From assembly GCF_016722765.1 (NCBI RefSeq), contig NZ_JAEQND010000012.1:62001-126000 (forward strand): a stretch of DNA of 64,000 nt, in the 5' to 3' direction. The stretch comes from Ramlibacter alkalitolerans. GTDB taxonomy: Bacteria > Pseudomonadota > Gammaproteobacteria > Burkholderiales > Burkholderiaceae_C. A program made the position numbers and the translations under genes. The notes beneath the pieces were generated by a model that searched no databases, was not told the DNA's origin, and saw only the letters and a program-made list of their open reading frames with translations. Below are positions 50,334-59,973 of this stretch, in pieces; the stretch's first letter is position 1; each line of letters begins with the position of its first letter.

Positions 50334-50890
50334 GAATCCCCGGCTCCGGCTTCCGCCTGCTTGCCGTCCTTCATGTGGCGGCTCAGGTACACGGCCTGCC
50401 CGATCACGAACAGCGCCATCAGCCCGAGCCCGCCGAAGAGCTTGAAATTGACCCAGGCATTGGTGTCGTAGTGGTAGGCGACCCACAGGTTCAGGACGCC
50501 CATCAGCGCGAAGAAGACGATCCAGCTCCAGTTCATGGCGCGCCAGGCGGCGTCCGGCAGTTCGAGCTGGGCGCCCATGAGCGTCTTGAGGAAGTTCTTG
50601 CGGAAGAACAGCATGCCGATGGCAAGCGTGCCGCCCATCATCCAGTACAGGACGGTGGGCTTCCATTTGATGAAGGTCTCGTCGTGGGCCAGGATGGTCG
50701 CGCCGCCGAACACCACGATGATGCCCAGGCTGAGCCACTGCATCGGCTCGATCTTCCCGTGGGAGTACTTGAGCCAGGCGATCTGGGCGACGGTGGCGGC
50801 GATGGCCACGCCGGTGGCCACGTAGATCCCGCCCAGCTTGAAGGCGACGAAGAAGAGGACGATCGGGAAGAAGTCGAGGAACAGTTTCAT
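50330..50890 (-). CDS. yciB: Inner-membrane septation protein A
   Basis: A 186-residue protein with five membrane helices and the family signature [18 protein letters not shown] and N-W-S-W-I-V-F-F-A-L-M-G-V-L-N-L-W-V-A. YciB affects cell envelope synthesis and septation. The start at 50890 shares one base with the msrB stop (TGATG) and its stop overlaps bolA, giving a tightly coupled unit. Confidence 0.94.
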   Translation of the reverse strand: MKLFLDFFPIVLFFVAFKLGGIYVATGVAIAATVAQIAWLKYSHGKIEPMQWLSLGIIVVFGGATILAHDETFIKWKPTVLYWMMGGTLAIGMLFFRKNFLKTLMGAQLELPDAAWRAMNWSWIVFFALMGVLNLWVAYHYDTNAWVNFKLFGGLGLMALFVIGQAVYLSRHMKDGKQAEAGAGDS

Positions 50891-51315
50891 CAGGCTTTCT
50901 TGCCTTCCGGCTGGAAGTCCAGCGAGGCGGAGTTCATGCAGTAGCGCAGCCCGGTGGGGGCGGGCCCGTCCGGGAACACGTGACCGAGGTGGGCGCCACA
51001 TTGTGCACACACCGTTTCGGTCCGCACCATGCCAAGGCTGGCATCGCGGATTTCCTTGATCGCCCCCGGCACCGCCTGGGAAAAACTGGGCCAGCCGCAG
51101 CCGGCATCGAACTTGGTGCCGGAGTCGAACAGCTTGGCGCCGCAGCAGATGCAGTGATAGCTGCCGTCGGCCCAGACGCGTTCGTACTTTCCACTGTAGG
51201 GGCGTTCGGTGGCGGCACGGCGCGTGACGTCGAAGGCGCCCGGCTCGGCGCGCTTCTGCGCCAGCAGCGCCTTCCATTCGGCCTCGGTCTTTCGGATCGG
51301 AAATTCGTCGTTCAT
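50890..51315 (-). CDS. msrB: Peptide-methionine (R)-S-oxide reductase
   Basis: A 141-residue enzyme that repairs methionine-R-sulfoxide with thioredoxin. Zinc is held by two Cys pairs (C-I-C-C and C-A-Q-C), and the catalytic Cys lies in R-Y-C-M-N-S-A-S-L. The block G-C-G-W-P-S-F and G-H-V-F-P-D-G-P is typical. The start at 51315 is chosen over an upstream ATG because it begins the family N-terminus [11 protein letters not shown]. First gene of the four-gene unit ending at ppiC. Confidence 0.95.
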   Translation of the reverse strand: MNDEFPIRKTEAEWKALLAQKRAEPGAFDVTRRAATERPYSGKYERVWADGSYHCICCGAKLFDSGTKFDAGCGWPSFSQAVPGAIKEIRDASLGMVRTETVCAQCGAHLGHVFPDGPAPTGLRYCMNSASLDFQPEGKKA

Positions 51316-51469
51316 GCAGGCTCCCTGTGCCGCCGTGAAGCATCCAGCATTCTGCGCCTCGGGCCATCGCCCATGAACTCTAGGGGAAAGGCTTACCGCA
51401 GGTGCCCCGTGGCTCGGGGACAATGTTTCGCACGAGCTCCTCAGGAGCCACAGAGAGGGAGGAAGAAGA

Positions 51470-51556
51470 ATGAGACATTGTTCGGGGTGGCCCCGAAGGC
51501 CGGCCCCCGGTCCCGTCGTGCCGCTGCGGTTCGTGGCCCTCGGGGACGGCCAATGA
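51470..51556 (+). CDS. Possible 28-residue leader peptide coupled to the REC-Hpt gene
   Basis: A short frame with a strong ribosome site, GGGAGGAAGAAG at 51457-51468, directly before ATG 51470. It encodes [11 protein letters not shown] and ends G-D-G-Q with TGA at 51554-51556, overlapping the start of the next gene by ATGA. No comparable ribosome site precedes the REC-Hpt start itself, so translation of this leader may be needed to start it. Whether the peptide has a function is unknown. Confidence 0.45.
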   Translation: MRHCSGWPRRPAPGPVVPLRFVALGDGQ

Positions 51557-52452
51557 GCGCACTGGCGCTAAAGTTGGGGCTGGAACACTTCCTCGGAACG
51601 CGCCGGACGCGCCCTGCACTGCGCGCCGCCGTCCGCCACTTCATGAAACAGCCCCCCGGCAACACGGCCGCACCCCTGGCCGGCCGCCGCATCCTGCTCG
51701 CCTGCGACAGCGTGCCGCTGGCCGATGCGCTGCGCGATGCCGGTGCGTCCGTGCTCCAGGCGCGCACCGAAGCCAGCCTGCCGCAGCAGCTGCATGCCTT
51801 CCAGGGCGCAGACGCCATCATCCTCGCGCTGGACGCGCCGGGATTCGACGCGCTGGCTGCGGCGCGCGCGATCCGCGCCGCCCGCGAGCCCTGGGCCGCC
51901 ACACCCCTGCTGGGGCTGGCAGCCCGTCCGGATGCATTCGCCGAAGCGGCCGCGGCCGCCGGCATCGATGGCTTGCTGGGCAAGCCTGTGGAGACGACCC
52001 TGCTGTACGAGACCCTGACCCGCTTCATCACGGCCGGTGCTGCGCGACCGCGCACGCAGGCCGCGCCCGCCCCGGCCACCGCCACCTCCGTCGTCCCCGA
52101 AACGCTGCTGAACCTGCAGCGCCTGGAAAGCTACCAACGCCTCGGCATGCTCGAGGAGCTCGTCAACGACTACCTGCCGGAGATGGCCCGCCTGCTCGTC
52201 GCCTTGCGCGCCGCCGCCGGCAAGGCCGACGCGCCCGCCAGCCTGGCGGCCCTGCATTCGCTGCTGGGCATGAGCGGCGAGGCCGGGGCCCAGGGCCTCT
52301 ACCAGCACGTGCGCAAGCTGTACGTGCCCCTGCTCGAACACGGCCAGTGGCCCGGCGCCGACTGGTTGCCGCAGCTGGAGCAACTCGCCTCGCGTACCGA
52401 GGACGCCCTGAAGGCATACTGCGCCCAGCAGGCGCGACCCAGCGCCGCGTGA
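51553..52452 (+). CDS. Receiver-like (degenerate) plus Hpt phosphotransfer protein
   Basis: A 299-residue protein. Residues about 43-150 follow a CheY-like pattern (R-I-L-L-A-C-D-S ... [10 protein letters not shown] ... G-L-L-G-K-P-V-E), but the phosphoacceptor position is Ala92 and the acidic pair is reduced, so this domain cannot be phosphorylated in the usual way. Residues about 195-290 form an Hpt-type helix bundle with His235 in [14 protein letters not shown], the candidate phosphotransfer histidine. The next gene encodes a receiver-kinase protein on the same strand. It may pass phosphate from the hybrid kinase at 60750-62507, the only one in the window; that is inference. Confidence 0.72.
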   Translation: MSALALKLGLEHFLGTRRTRPALRAAVRHFMKQPPGNTAAPLAGRRILLACDSVPLADALRDAGASVLQARTEASLPQQLHAFQGADAIILALDAPGFDALAAARAIRAAREPWAATPLLGLAARPDAFAEAAAAAGIDGLLGKPVETTLLYETLTRFITAGAARPRTQAAPAPATATSVVPETLLNLQRLESYQRLGMLEELVNDYLPEMARLLVALRAAAGKADAPASLAALHSLLGMSGEAGAQGLYQHVRKLYVPLLEHGQWPGADWLPQLEQLASRTEDALKAYCAQQARPSAA

Positions 52453-52481
52453 AGGGCGCGTCCAGCGCCGCCGAGGATCGT

Positions 52482-53648
52482 ATGCAGGTTCCCGATTTCG
52501 CCGCCGAGGCGCCGGCGGTGCTGTTCGTCGACGACGAACCGATGTCGCGCAAGTGGTTCGTCCGCGAGTTCGGCGACGAATTCCGCGTGCAGACCGCCGG
52601 CGGCGCCGACGAGGCCCTGAGCATCCTGCGGGAACGCAGCCAGGAATTCGGCGTGCTGGTCACCGACTACCGCATGCCCGAACGCGATGGCATGAAGCTG
52701 CTGCGCGCCGTGCAGCGCGACTACCGCCACGTGATCCGCCTGCTGGCCACCGCCTACGCCGAAAAGGACGTCGCGATCGCCGCGGTGAACCAGGGCAAGG
52801 TGCTGCGCATCCTGGAAAAGCCGCTCGATGGCGAAGCCACGCGCGAGGCCCTGCGCGAGGCGCTGCAGCTCTATCGCACCCAGGCCCTGGAGCGCGTGGT
52901 CAACGAAGGCCGGGTGGCGGCGCTGCGCGAGGCGCTCGGCTTCCTGGCGCACGAACTGAACACGCCGCTGGCCACCGTGCGCGGCTACGTCGCCTCGGTG
53001 GTGGCGCGGCACATCCCGGCCGAAGACGGCATCGAGACGGGCGTCGCCCGCTTCACGGAAGACCAGCCGGGCGAACTCGTGCGCGCGCTGGAGCGGGCGG
53101 AACGCCGGGCGCTGTATTGCCAGTCGCTCGTCTCCACCTTCGTGCAGTCGGCCCGCGACGCCTACCCGGACGCGGCCCCGCAGTCCATCAGCGCCAGCAG
53201 CCTGGTGGAGGCGCTGCTCGACGAGTTCCCCTTCGAGGAGAACGAGCGCGGCACCATCACCATCGACGTGCGGCACGACTTCCGCCTGCCCGGGCGGCGC
53301 GACCTGCTGTACCTCGTGCTGTGCACGCTGACGAAGAACGCCCTGATCGCGCTGCGCGGCCGCCCCGAGCGGCACCTGTGGCTCGAGGTGGATTGCGATC
53401 CCACGGCGCCGGTCGGCCGGCGCTGCTGGATCCGGGTGCGCGACAACGGCCCCGGCATCCCGCCCGACGTGCTCGCCAAGCTCACGCGCGAGCCGGTGAC
53501 CACGCGCAGCGCCACCGGCGGCAGCGGCATGGGCCTGATGTTCTGCCAGCGCGTCATGCAGACCATCAACGGCTCCATCGACGTGCAGTCCACGCTCGGC
53601 GAGGGCGCGGCCGTCACGCTGTTCTTCCAGCCGCACACGCCCAATTAG
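52482..53648 (+). CDS. Response regulator with C-terminal histidine kinase domain (PhcR-like)
   Basis: A 388-residue protein with reversed order: an N-terminal receiver (about 12-125; acidic pair Asp17-Asp18, phosphoacceptor Asp62, Lys in L-E-K-P) followed by a kinase module. The kinase has H-box F-L-A-H-E-L-N-T-P-L with His157, an N-box T-K-N-A-L-I-A-L, G1 R-D-N-G-P-G-I-P and G2 G-G-S-G-M-G-L-M-F. No membrane segment and no DNA-binding domain are present. This layout matches PhcR-type proteins that act downstream of CqsS/PhcS-like kinases. The ATG at 52482 has GAGGA before it; a GTG at 52449 overlapping the previous stop is an alternative. Confidence 0.8.
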   Translation: MQVPDFAAEAPAVLFVDDEPMSRKWFVREFGDEFRVQTAGGADEALSILRERSQEFGVLVTDYRMPERDGMKLLRAVQRDYRHVIRLLATAYAEKDVAIAAVNQGKVLRILEKPLDGEATREALREALQLYRTQALERVVNEGRVAALREALGFLAHELNTPLATVRGYVASVVARHIPAEDGIETGVARFTEDQPGELVRALERAERRALYCQSLVSTFVQSARDAYPDAAPQSISASSLVEALLDEFPFEENERGTITIDVRHDFRLPGRRDLLYLVLCTLTKNALIALRGRPERHLWLEVDCDPTAPVGRRCWIRVRDNGPGIPPDVLAKLTREPVTTRSATGGSGMGLMFCQRVMQTINGSIDVQSTLGEGAAVTLFFQPHTPN

Positions 53649-53728
53649 CGTTTCCCCTGCGCCCGCACGCTGCCTGTCGCGCTGCGGTTAGCATTCGCCC
53701 TCGGAAGAAACCACCGAGGAGAACACGC

Positions 53729-55357
53729 ATGCTGGGACTGATGCAGAACCGACCCCTGCTGATTTCGGGGCTGATCGCGCATGCCGAGCGCCACCACGGC
53801 GACGGCGAGATCGTGTCGCGCCGGGTCGAGGGCGACATCCACCGCTACCAGTGGCGCGATGTCGCGCGGCGCTCCCGCCAGGTGGCCAACGCGCTCGACG
53901 CGATGAACCTGCTGTTCTCCGACCGCGTGGCGACGCTCGCCTGGAACGGCTACCGCCACCTCGAGCTGTACTTCGGCGTCAGCGGCTCGGGCCGCGTGCT
54001 GCACACGATCAACCCGCGCCTGCACCCGGAGCAGATCGCCTGGATCGCGAACCACGCCGAGGACCAGGTCCTGTGCTTCGACATGACCTTCCTGCCGCTG
54101 GTGCAGGCCGTCCATGCGAAGTGCTCCACCATCAAGCAGTACGTCGCGCTGTGCGAAGCCGACAAGCTGCCGCAGGACAGCGGCATCCCCAACCTCGTGA
54201 GCTACGAGAGCTGGATCGGCGGCCAGTCGCCGGAGTACGAGTGGCCCGCGTTCGACGAGAACTCCGCCTCCAGCATGTGCTACACGAGCGGCACCACCGG
54301 CAATCCCAAGGCCGCCCTCTACAGCCACCGCTCGACGATCCTGCACGCGTATGCGGCGGCCTTGCCCGACGTCATGGGCCTGTCGGCGCGCGACGCCGTG
54401 CTGCCGGTCGTCCCCATGTTCCACGTCAACGCCTGGGGCATCCCGTATTCCGCGGCGCTCACCGGCTGCAAGCTGGTGTTCCCCGGCCCGGCGCTGGACG
54501 GCAAGTCGGTCTACGAGCTGGTCGAGGCCGAACAGGTGACCTATGCGGCCGGCGTGCCCACCGTGTGGCAGATGCTCCTGGGCCACCTGAAGCCGAATGG
54601 CCTGCGCTTCTCCTCGCTCAAGCGCACGGTGATCGGCGGCTCCGCCTGCCCGCCGGCCATGATCGACGCCTTCCGCGAGGACTACGGCGTGGAGGTGCTG
54701 CATGCCTGGGGCATGACGGAGATGAGCCCGCTCGGGACGCTGTGCACGCTGAAGAACAAGCACCTGACGATGTCGCCCGAGGACCAGATGAAGATCCGGC
54801 TCAAGCAGGGCCGGGCGATCTATGGCGTCGACCTGAAGATCGTGGGCGACGCCGGCGAGGAACTGCCCTGGGACGGCAAGACCTTCGGCGACCTTTACGT
54901 GAAGGGCCCGTGGGTGGTGCGCGAGTACTTCAAGGGCGAGGGCGGCGACCCGCTGGTGAACGGCTGGTTCCCCACCGGCGACGTCGCCACCATCGATCCC
55001 GACGGCTACATGCAGATCACCGACCGCAGCAAGGACGTGATCAAGTCCGGCGGCGAGTGGATCAGCTCGATCGACATCGAGAACATCGCGATGGCGCACC
55101 CGGCGGTGCAGATGGCCGCCTGCGTCGGCATGCGGCACCCGAAGTGGGACGAGCGGCCCGTCGTCGCCGTGGTCAAGCGCCCGGGCATGGAAGTCACGCG
55201 CGAGGAGCTGCTGAAGTTCTACGAAGGCAAGATCGCCAAGTGGCAGATCCCCGACGACGTCGTGTTCGTGGAGACGATTCCGCTGGGTGCGACGGGCAAG
55301 ATGCTCAAGACGCGGCTGCGCGAGCAGCTGAAGGACTACAAGCTGCCGACGGCTTGA
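53729..55357 (+). CDS. Long/medium-chain fatty acyl-CoA ligase
   Basis: A 542-residue ANL-superfamily enzyme that activates a carboxylic acid with ATP and joins it to CoA. Motifs: Y-T-S-G-T-T-G-N-P-K (P-loop), H-A-W-G-M-T-E-M-S (A5), G-W-F-P-T-G-D-V-A-T (A7), D-R-S-K-D-V-I-K-S-G-G-E-W-I-S (A8) and the catalytic lysine in P-L-G-A-T-G-K-M-L-K. The G-E-W-I-S ending is common in fatty-acid ligases. GAGGA precedes the start. It lies just before the livKHMGF genes and may be expressed separately. Confidence 0.93.
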   Translation: MLGLMQNRPLLISGLIAHAERHHGDGEIVSRRVEGDIHRYQWRDVARRSRQVANALDAMNLLFSDRVATLAWNGYRHLELYFGVSGSGRVLHTINPRLHPEQIAWIANHAEDQVLCFDMTFLPLVQAVHAKCSTIKQYVALCEADKLPQDSGIPNLVSYESWIGGQSPEYEWPAFDENSASSMCYTSGTTGNPKAALYSHRSTILHAYAAALPDVMGLSARDAVLPVVPMFHVNAWGIPYSAALTGCKLVFPGPALDGKSVYELVEAEQVTYAAGVPTVWQMLLGHLKPNGLRFSSLKRTVIGGSACPPAMIDAFREDYGVEVLHAWGMTEMSPLGTLCTLKNKHLTMSPEDQMKIRLKQGRAIYGVDLKIVGDAGEELPWDGKTFGDLYVKGPWVVREYFKGEGGDPLVNGWFPTGDVATIDPDGYMQITDRSKDVIKSGGEWISSIDIENIAMAHPAVQMAACVGMRHPKWDERPVVAVVKRPGMEVTREELLKFYEGKIAKWQIPDDVVFVETIPLGATGKMLKTRLREQLKDYKLPTA

Positions 55358-55536
55358 GGGGGCTTGCTCCCTCCCCCTCCGGGGGTGACGGGAACCGGAG
55401 TCACCGTCGCGACTCCCCCCACCACCCACTGTCACCCAGGCGATATTGCGCCTGCCCCTTTACGGGCAATCCCTGTGCCGGTCGGGTATGCGCGAACGGT
55501 ACCCTGCCGGGGTTATTGCATACCAAGGAGCAGGCA

Positions 55537-56772
55537 ATGAAGTTCACGCTGAAGGCCATCGCCGTCACCGCGATGGCGCTGGCCGCCGGCACCGCGTTCG
55601 CGCAGAAGGGCGAGACCGTGCGCATCGCGTTCATGGATCCCCTGTCGGGCCCGTTCGCCAACGTCGGCCAGAACCAGCTCAAGAGCTGGCAGTTCGCGGC
55701 CGAAAAGCTCACCGCCCGCAACCCCGCCGGCGTCAAGTTCGAGGTCGTCGGCTTCGACAACAAGGGCTCCCCGCAGGAAAGCCTCAACACGCTCAAGGCT
55801 GCCATCGACCAGGGCTTCCACTACGTCGTGCAGGGCAACGGCTCGGGCGCCGGCCTGGCGATCCTCGATGCCGTCTCCAAGCACAACGAGCGCAACCCCG
55901 GCAAGGAAGTCGTCTACCTGAATTACGCCGCGGTCGACCCGGCGATGACCAACGAGAAGTGCGACTACTGGCACTTCCGCCTCGACGCCGACACGTCCAT
56001 GAAGATGGAGGCGCTGACCGCCTTCATGAAGGACCAGCCGAAGGTCAAGAAGGTCTTCCTGCTGAACCAGAACTACTCGCACGGGCAGCAGGTCGCCAAG
56101 TATTTCAAGGAAGGCATCGCGCGCAAGCGTCCCGACGTGCAGATCGTCGGCGAGGACCTGCATCCGATCGGCCAGGTCAAGGACTTCGCGCCCTACGTCG
56201 CCAAGATCAAGCAGTCGGGCGCCGACACCATCGTCACCGGCAACTGGGGCCAGGACCTGACGCTGCTGGTCAAGGCCCTCAACGACGCCGGCCTGAAGAT
56301 CCCGATGTACACCTACTACGCCACCGTGACGGGCACGCCCACCGCGCTGGCCGCCGGCGGCGACGGCGAGGTCTACGTGGTGGCGTACGGCCACGCCAAC
56401 CACACCGGCGAGCTCGGGCAGATCGCCGCCGAGTTCAACAAGAAGTTCAAGGACGACTACTACACCTACGCCACCTACAACGGCATCAACCTGCTGTCGG
56501 CGGCGATCGCCAAGGCGCAGTCCACCAACCCGGTGAAGGTGGCCAAGGCCATGGAAGGTCTCTCGGTCAAGAGCTTCGCCGGCGACGTGACGATGCGCCC
56601 GGCCGACCACCAGCTGCAGCAGACGATGTACATCACCAAGTGGCAGAAGGCCAAGAAGGGCGAGTACAGCGTGGAGAACACGGGCTACACCTTCGTGCCC
56701 ATCAAGCAGATGGACCCGTACGTGTCGTCCACGCCCACCAGCTGCCAGATGAAGCGGCCTTCCGCGGGCTGA
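55537..56772 (+). CDS. livK: Branched-chain amino acid-type ABC solute-binding protein
   Basis: A 411-residue periplasmic protein. AAGGAG at 55525-55530 precedes the start; a signal peptide ends A-G-T-A-F-A-Q near residue 23. The mature protein has the type I periplasmic binding fold (R-I-A-F-M-D-P-L-S-G-P-F-A-N-V-G, Q-G-F-H-Y-V-V-Q-G-N-G-S-G, A-D-T-I-V-T-G-N-W-G-Q-D). First gene of a complete Liv/HAA-family importer (livHMGF follow). In this family ligands range from leucine to aromatic and dicarboxylic acids; the acyl-CoA ligase next door hints at an organic acid. The symbol is by homology, not proven specificity. Confidence 0.9.
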   Translation: MKFTLKAIAVTAMALAAGTAFAQKGETVRIAFMDPLSGPFANVGQNQLKSWQFAAEKLTARNPAGVKFEVVGFDNKGSPQESLNTLKAAIDQGFHYVVQGNGSGAGLAILDAVSKHNERNPGKEVVYLNYAAVDPAMTNEKCDYWHFRLDADTSMKMEALTAFMKDQPKVKKVFLLNQNYSHGQQVAKYFKEGIARKRPDVQIVGEDLHPIGQVKDFAPYVAKIKQSGADTIVTGNWGQDLTLLVKALNDAGLKIPMYTYYATVTGTPTALAAGGDGEVYVVAYGHANHTGELGQIAAEFNKKFKDDYYTYATYNGINLLSAAIAKAQSTNPVKVAKAMEGLSVKSFAGDVTMRPADHQLQQTMYITKWQKAKKGEYSVENTGYTFVPIKQMDPYVSSTPTSCQMKRPSAG

Positions 56773-56787
56773 GTCCCGCGCGCGGCG

Positions 56788-56899
56788 CATGACGCCGCTG
56801 CGCGGCATGACCTCGCGCTGCGCGCTTGATGACACAATGACGCAAGTCATGCGGCGACGCCGCGTCATCGAGCGCGCAGCGCGAGGTCATTCCGTCATA
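56788..56899. repeat. Palindromic repeat, family D, between livK and livH
   Basis: Clustered TCATGCGGC, CGTCATCGAGCGCGCAGCGC and GAGGTCATTCCGTCAT units in both orientations, related to 24568-24669. Placed between binding-protein and permease genes, it could stabilise the livK transcript or attenuate the downstream genes. Confidence 0.8.
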
Positions 56900-56910
56900 G
56901 AACAACAACG

Positions 56911-57858
56911 ATGGAGTTCTTCACCATATCGCTGCTGAACGGCATCAGCTACGGGCTGCTGCTGTTCATGCTCAGCTCCGGGCTCACGCTGATCTTCAGC
57001 ATGATGGGCGTCCTCAATTTCGCCCACGCCAGCTTCTACATGCTGGGGGCCTACTTCGCGTACAGCAGCACGCAGCTCCTGGGCTATTTCCCGGCGCTGC
57101 TCGTCGCGCCCCTCCTGGTGGGCGTGCTCGGCGCGCTGTTCGAGAAGTACGCGCTGCGCCGGGTGCACCAGTACGGCCACGTGGCCGAACTGCTGATCAC
57201 CTTCGGCCTGTCCTTCATCATCCTGGAGATGGTGCAGCTCGTGTGGGGCACGAGCTCGGTGGACTACCGCGTGCCGCCCTTGCTGTCGGGGCCGCTGTTC
57301 ACCCTCTATGGCACCCAGTTCCCGATGTACCGCGGCTTCATGATGCTGGTGGCGGTGCTGATGCTGGTGGCCATCTGGCTGCTGCTGACGCGCACGCGCA
57401 TCGGGCTGGTGATCCAGGCCGCGCTCACCCACGCGGAGACGGTGGAGGCGCTCGGCCACAACGTGCCGCGCGTGTTCATGCTGGTGTTCGGCGGCGGCGC
57501 GGCGCTCGCGGGCCTCGCGGGCGTCATCGGCGGCAACGCCTTCGTCACCGAACCGGGCATGGCCGCCACCGTGGGCTCCGTGATCTTCGTCGTGGTGGTG
57601 GTGGGCGGCATGGGCTCGCTGGCCGGCGCCTTCATCGCCTCGCTGCTGATCGGCGTGATCCAGACCTTCGCCGTCGGCGTCGACGCATCGCTCATGGGCG
57701 CGCTGCAGACGGTGGGCGTGGGCGTCACGCCCCAGACCTTCGGCTACGCGCTGTGGAAGCTCAAGATCTCGCAGGTCGCGCCCATCCTGCCCTATGTGTT
57801 CCTGGTGCTGATGCTGGTCTTCCGGCCGAAGGGCCTCCTCGGTACGCGGGAGGGATGA
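56911..57858 (+). CDS. livH: Branched-chain amino acid-type ABC permease LivH
   Basis: A 315-residue inner-membrane protein with about eight helices and the LivH signatures L-N-G-I-S-Y-G-L-L-L-F-M-L-S-S-G-L-T-L-I-F and M-M-G-V-L-N-F-A-H-A-S-F-Y-M-L-G-A. Its stop lies within 3 bases of the livM start region, and an ATGA overlap at 57855-57858 is available. Confidence 0.95.
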   Translation: MEFFTISLLNGISYGLLLFMLSSGLTLIFSMMGVLNFAHASFYMLGAYFAYSSTQLLGYFPALLVAPLLVGVLGALFEKYALRRVHQYGHVAELLITFGLSFIILEMVQLVWGTSSVDYRVPPLLSGPLFTLYGTQFPMYRGFMMLVAVLMLVAIWLLLTRTRIGLVIQAALTHAETVEALGHNVPRVFMLVFGGGAALAGLAGVIGGNAFVTEPGMAATVGSVIFVVVVVGGMGSLAGAFIASLLIGVIQTFAVGVDASLMGALQTVGVGVTPQTFGYALWKLKISQVAPILPYVFLVLMLVFRPKGLLGTREG

Positions 57859-57860
57859 CC

Positions 57861-59159
57861 ATGGCACGCCACAAGGACTACTTCGAGTTCAAGCCGTACA
57901 ACGTCGCGCGCTGGGCGATCTGGGGCGGCTATGCGCTGATCCTGCTGCTGGCGCCGCTGGTGTTCACCAGCAGCCTGTCGCACACCATGCTGTCGCAGAT
58001 GGGCATCGCGATCATCGTCTGCCTGTCGTACAACATGCTGCTGGGGCAGGGCGGCATGCTCAGTTTCGGCCATGCCGTGTATTCGGGCATGGGCGCCTTC
58101 CTCGCCATCCACACGCTCAACCTCGTGGCCAAGGGCGGCTGGCAGATCCCCGTGAGCCTGGTCCCGGTGGCGGGCGGCATCGCTTCCATGCTGTTCGCGG
58201 TGGCCTTCGGCTACGTCACGACCAAGAAGGCCGCCACGCCCTTCGCGATGATCACGCTGGGCATCGGCGAACTGGTGTGGGCCTCGGCGCTGATGTTCCC
58301 CGAATTCTTCGGCGGCGAGGGCGGCATCTCCAGCAACCGCGTCGCCGGGCCCAAGCCCTTGGGCATCACCTTCGGCCCGCAGATCCAGCTGTACTACCTG
58401 ATCGCGCTCTATACCTTCGTCTGCACGGCGGCCATGTACGCCTTCACGCGCACGCCGCTCGGGCGCATGCTCAATGCGGTGCGCGACAACCCGGAGCGGG
58501 TGGAATTCGTCGGCTACGACACGCAGAAGGTGCGCTACATCGCCTTCATCCTGTCCGCCTTCTTCGCCGGCATCTCGGGCGGCCTGGCGGCGCTGAACTT
58601 CGAGATCGTCACCTCGGAAGTGGTGAGCGCGCCGCGCTCGGGGGCCTACCTGCTGTTCACGTTCCTCGGCGGCGCGACCTTCTTCTTCGGTCCGATCATC
58701 GGCGGCGTGCTGCTGGTGCTGGCCGGCGTGCTGCTGTCCGAGCTCACCAAGGCCTGGCTGCTGTACCTGGGGTTGGTGTTCCTGTTCATGGTGATGTACG
58801 CGCCGGGCGGCATCGCCAGCCTGATCATGATGAACGTGCGGGTGGCTTCCTTCGGGCGCTTGAAGGAGCTGTGGGTCAGCTACCTCGCACTGGCCTTCAC
58901 GGCGCTGGTGGCGCTGTGCGGCGCCGCGGCGATGATCGAGATGGTCTACCACCTGCAGCTCAATGCGGCACTGGGGCCGAAGCTGCAGTTCATGGGCGCC
59001 ACGCTGGATGCCCATGGCGCCGACAGCTGGTTCGGCGCGCTGTTCGTGATGCTCACCGGCGTGGCGATGTTCGAGCTGGCACGCCGGCACTACGCGCGCC
59101 AATGGGGCGAGATCCAGGAATTCATTGCGAGAGAGATGAAGAGAAGGGAAGGCCTGTGA
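57861..59159 (+). CDS. livM: Branched-chain amino acid-type ABC permease LivM
   Basis: A 432-residue inner-membrane protein. Family blocks: N-M-L-L-G-Q-G-G-M-L-S-F-G-H-A-V, G-R-M-L-N-A-V-R-D-N-P-E-R and A-A-L-N-F-E-I-V-T. The ATG at 57861 is chosen for its position after GGAGGG (57849-57854); the ATG at 57855 overlapping livH is possible. It is longer than average LivM, with an extra two-helix C-terminal region (about 330-420) before a basic tail. Confidence 0.93.
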   Translation: MARHKDYFEFKPYNVARWAIWGGYALILLLAPLVFTSSLSHTMLSQMGIAIIVCLSYNMLLGQGGMLSFGHAVYSGMGAFLAIHTLNLVAKGGWQIPVSLVPVAGGIASMLFAVAFGYVTTKKAATPFAMITLGIGELVWASALMFPEFFGGEGGISSNRVAGPKPLGITFGPQIQLYYLIALYTFVCTAAMYAFTRTPLGRMLNAVRDNPERVEFVGYDTQKVRYIAFILSAFFAGISGGLAALNFEIVTSEVVSAPRSGAYLLFTFLGGATFFFGPIIGGVLLVLAGVLLSELTKAWLLYLGLVFLFMVMYAPGGIASLIMMNVRVASFGRLKELWVSYLALAFTALVALCGAAAMIEMVYHLQLNAALGPKLQFMGATLDAHGADSWFGALFVMLTGVAMFELARRHYARQWGEIQEFIAREMKRREGL

Positions 59160-59202
59160 GCGCCGCACGGTCGCCCGAACGCACCCTGGGGGAGGTTACC
59201 GA

Positions 59203-59973
59203 ATGAGCTCCGTCGCCCTCGAACTCAAGGACGTGCGCAAGAGCTTCGGCCGCACAGAGATCATCCGCGGCTGCAGCCTGCAGGTGAACCAGGGCGAGCG
59301 CGTCGCGGTGATCGGCCCCAACGGCGCCGGCAAGTCCACGCTGTTCAACCTGATCTCGGGCCGCTTCGCGCCCACCAGCGGGCAGGTGCTGCTGCATGGC
59401 CATCGCATCGACGGCCGCAAGCCGTTCGAGATCAACCGGCTGGGGCTTTCGCGCAGCTTCCAGATCACCAACATCTTCCCCAAGCTGTCGGTGTTCGAGA
59501 ACCTGCGCTGCGGCGTGCTCTGGAGCCTCGGCTACAAGTACACCTTCCTGAAGTTCCTCGCCGACCTCGACGACGCCAACGAGCGCGCCGAGCAGCTGCT
59601 GCACATGATCCACCTGCACCGCAAGCGCGACGTGCTGGCGATCAACCTCACCTACGCGGAGCAGCGGGCGCTCGAAGTGGGCATCACGATCGCCGGCGGC
59701 GCCAGCGTGATCCTGCTGGACGAGCCCACCGCGGGCATGAGCCGCGCCGAGACGCGGCGCTTCATCGACCTGATCAAGGAGGTCACGACCGGCAAGACGC
59801 TGCTGACCGTGGAACACGACATGGGCGTGGTGTTCGGCCTGGCCGACAAGATCGCGGTGGTGGTGTACGGCGAGATCATCGCCTACGACACGCCCGAGCA
59901 GGTGCGGGCCAACCAGCGCGTGCAGGAGGCCTACCTCGGCTCCATCATCGCCACCCAGCAGGAAGGCCGCTGA
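59203..59973 (+). CDS. livG: Branched-chain amino acid-type ABC ATPase LivG
   Basis: A 256-residue ATPase. Walker A G-P-N-G-A-G-K-S-T; the family signature is present in a relaxed form, L-T-Y-A-E-Q-R-A-L-E-V-G; Walker B V-I-L-L-D-E-P-T-A-G-M and H-loop V-E-H-D-M-G-V-V-F. GGGGGAGG at 59188-59195 serves as ribosome site. Pairs with LivF. Confidence 0.94.
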   Translation: MSSVALELKDVRKSFGRTEIIRGCSLQVNQGERVAVIGPNGAGKSTLFNLISGRFAPTSGQVLLHGHRIDGRKPFEINRLGLSRSFQITNIFPKLSVFENLRCGVLWSLGYKYTFLKFLADLDDANERAEQLLHMIHLHRKRDVLAINLTYAEQRALEVGITIAGGASVILLDEPTAGMSRAETRRFIDLIKEVTTGKTLLTVEHDMGVVFGLADKIAVVVYGEIIAYDTPEQVRANQRVQEAYLGSIIATQQEGR

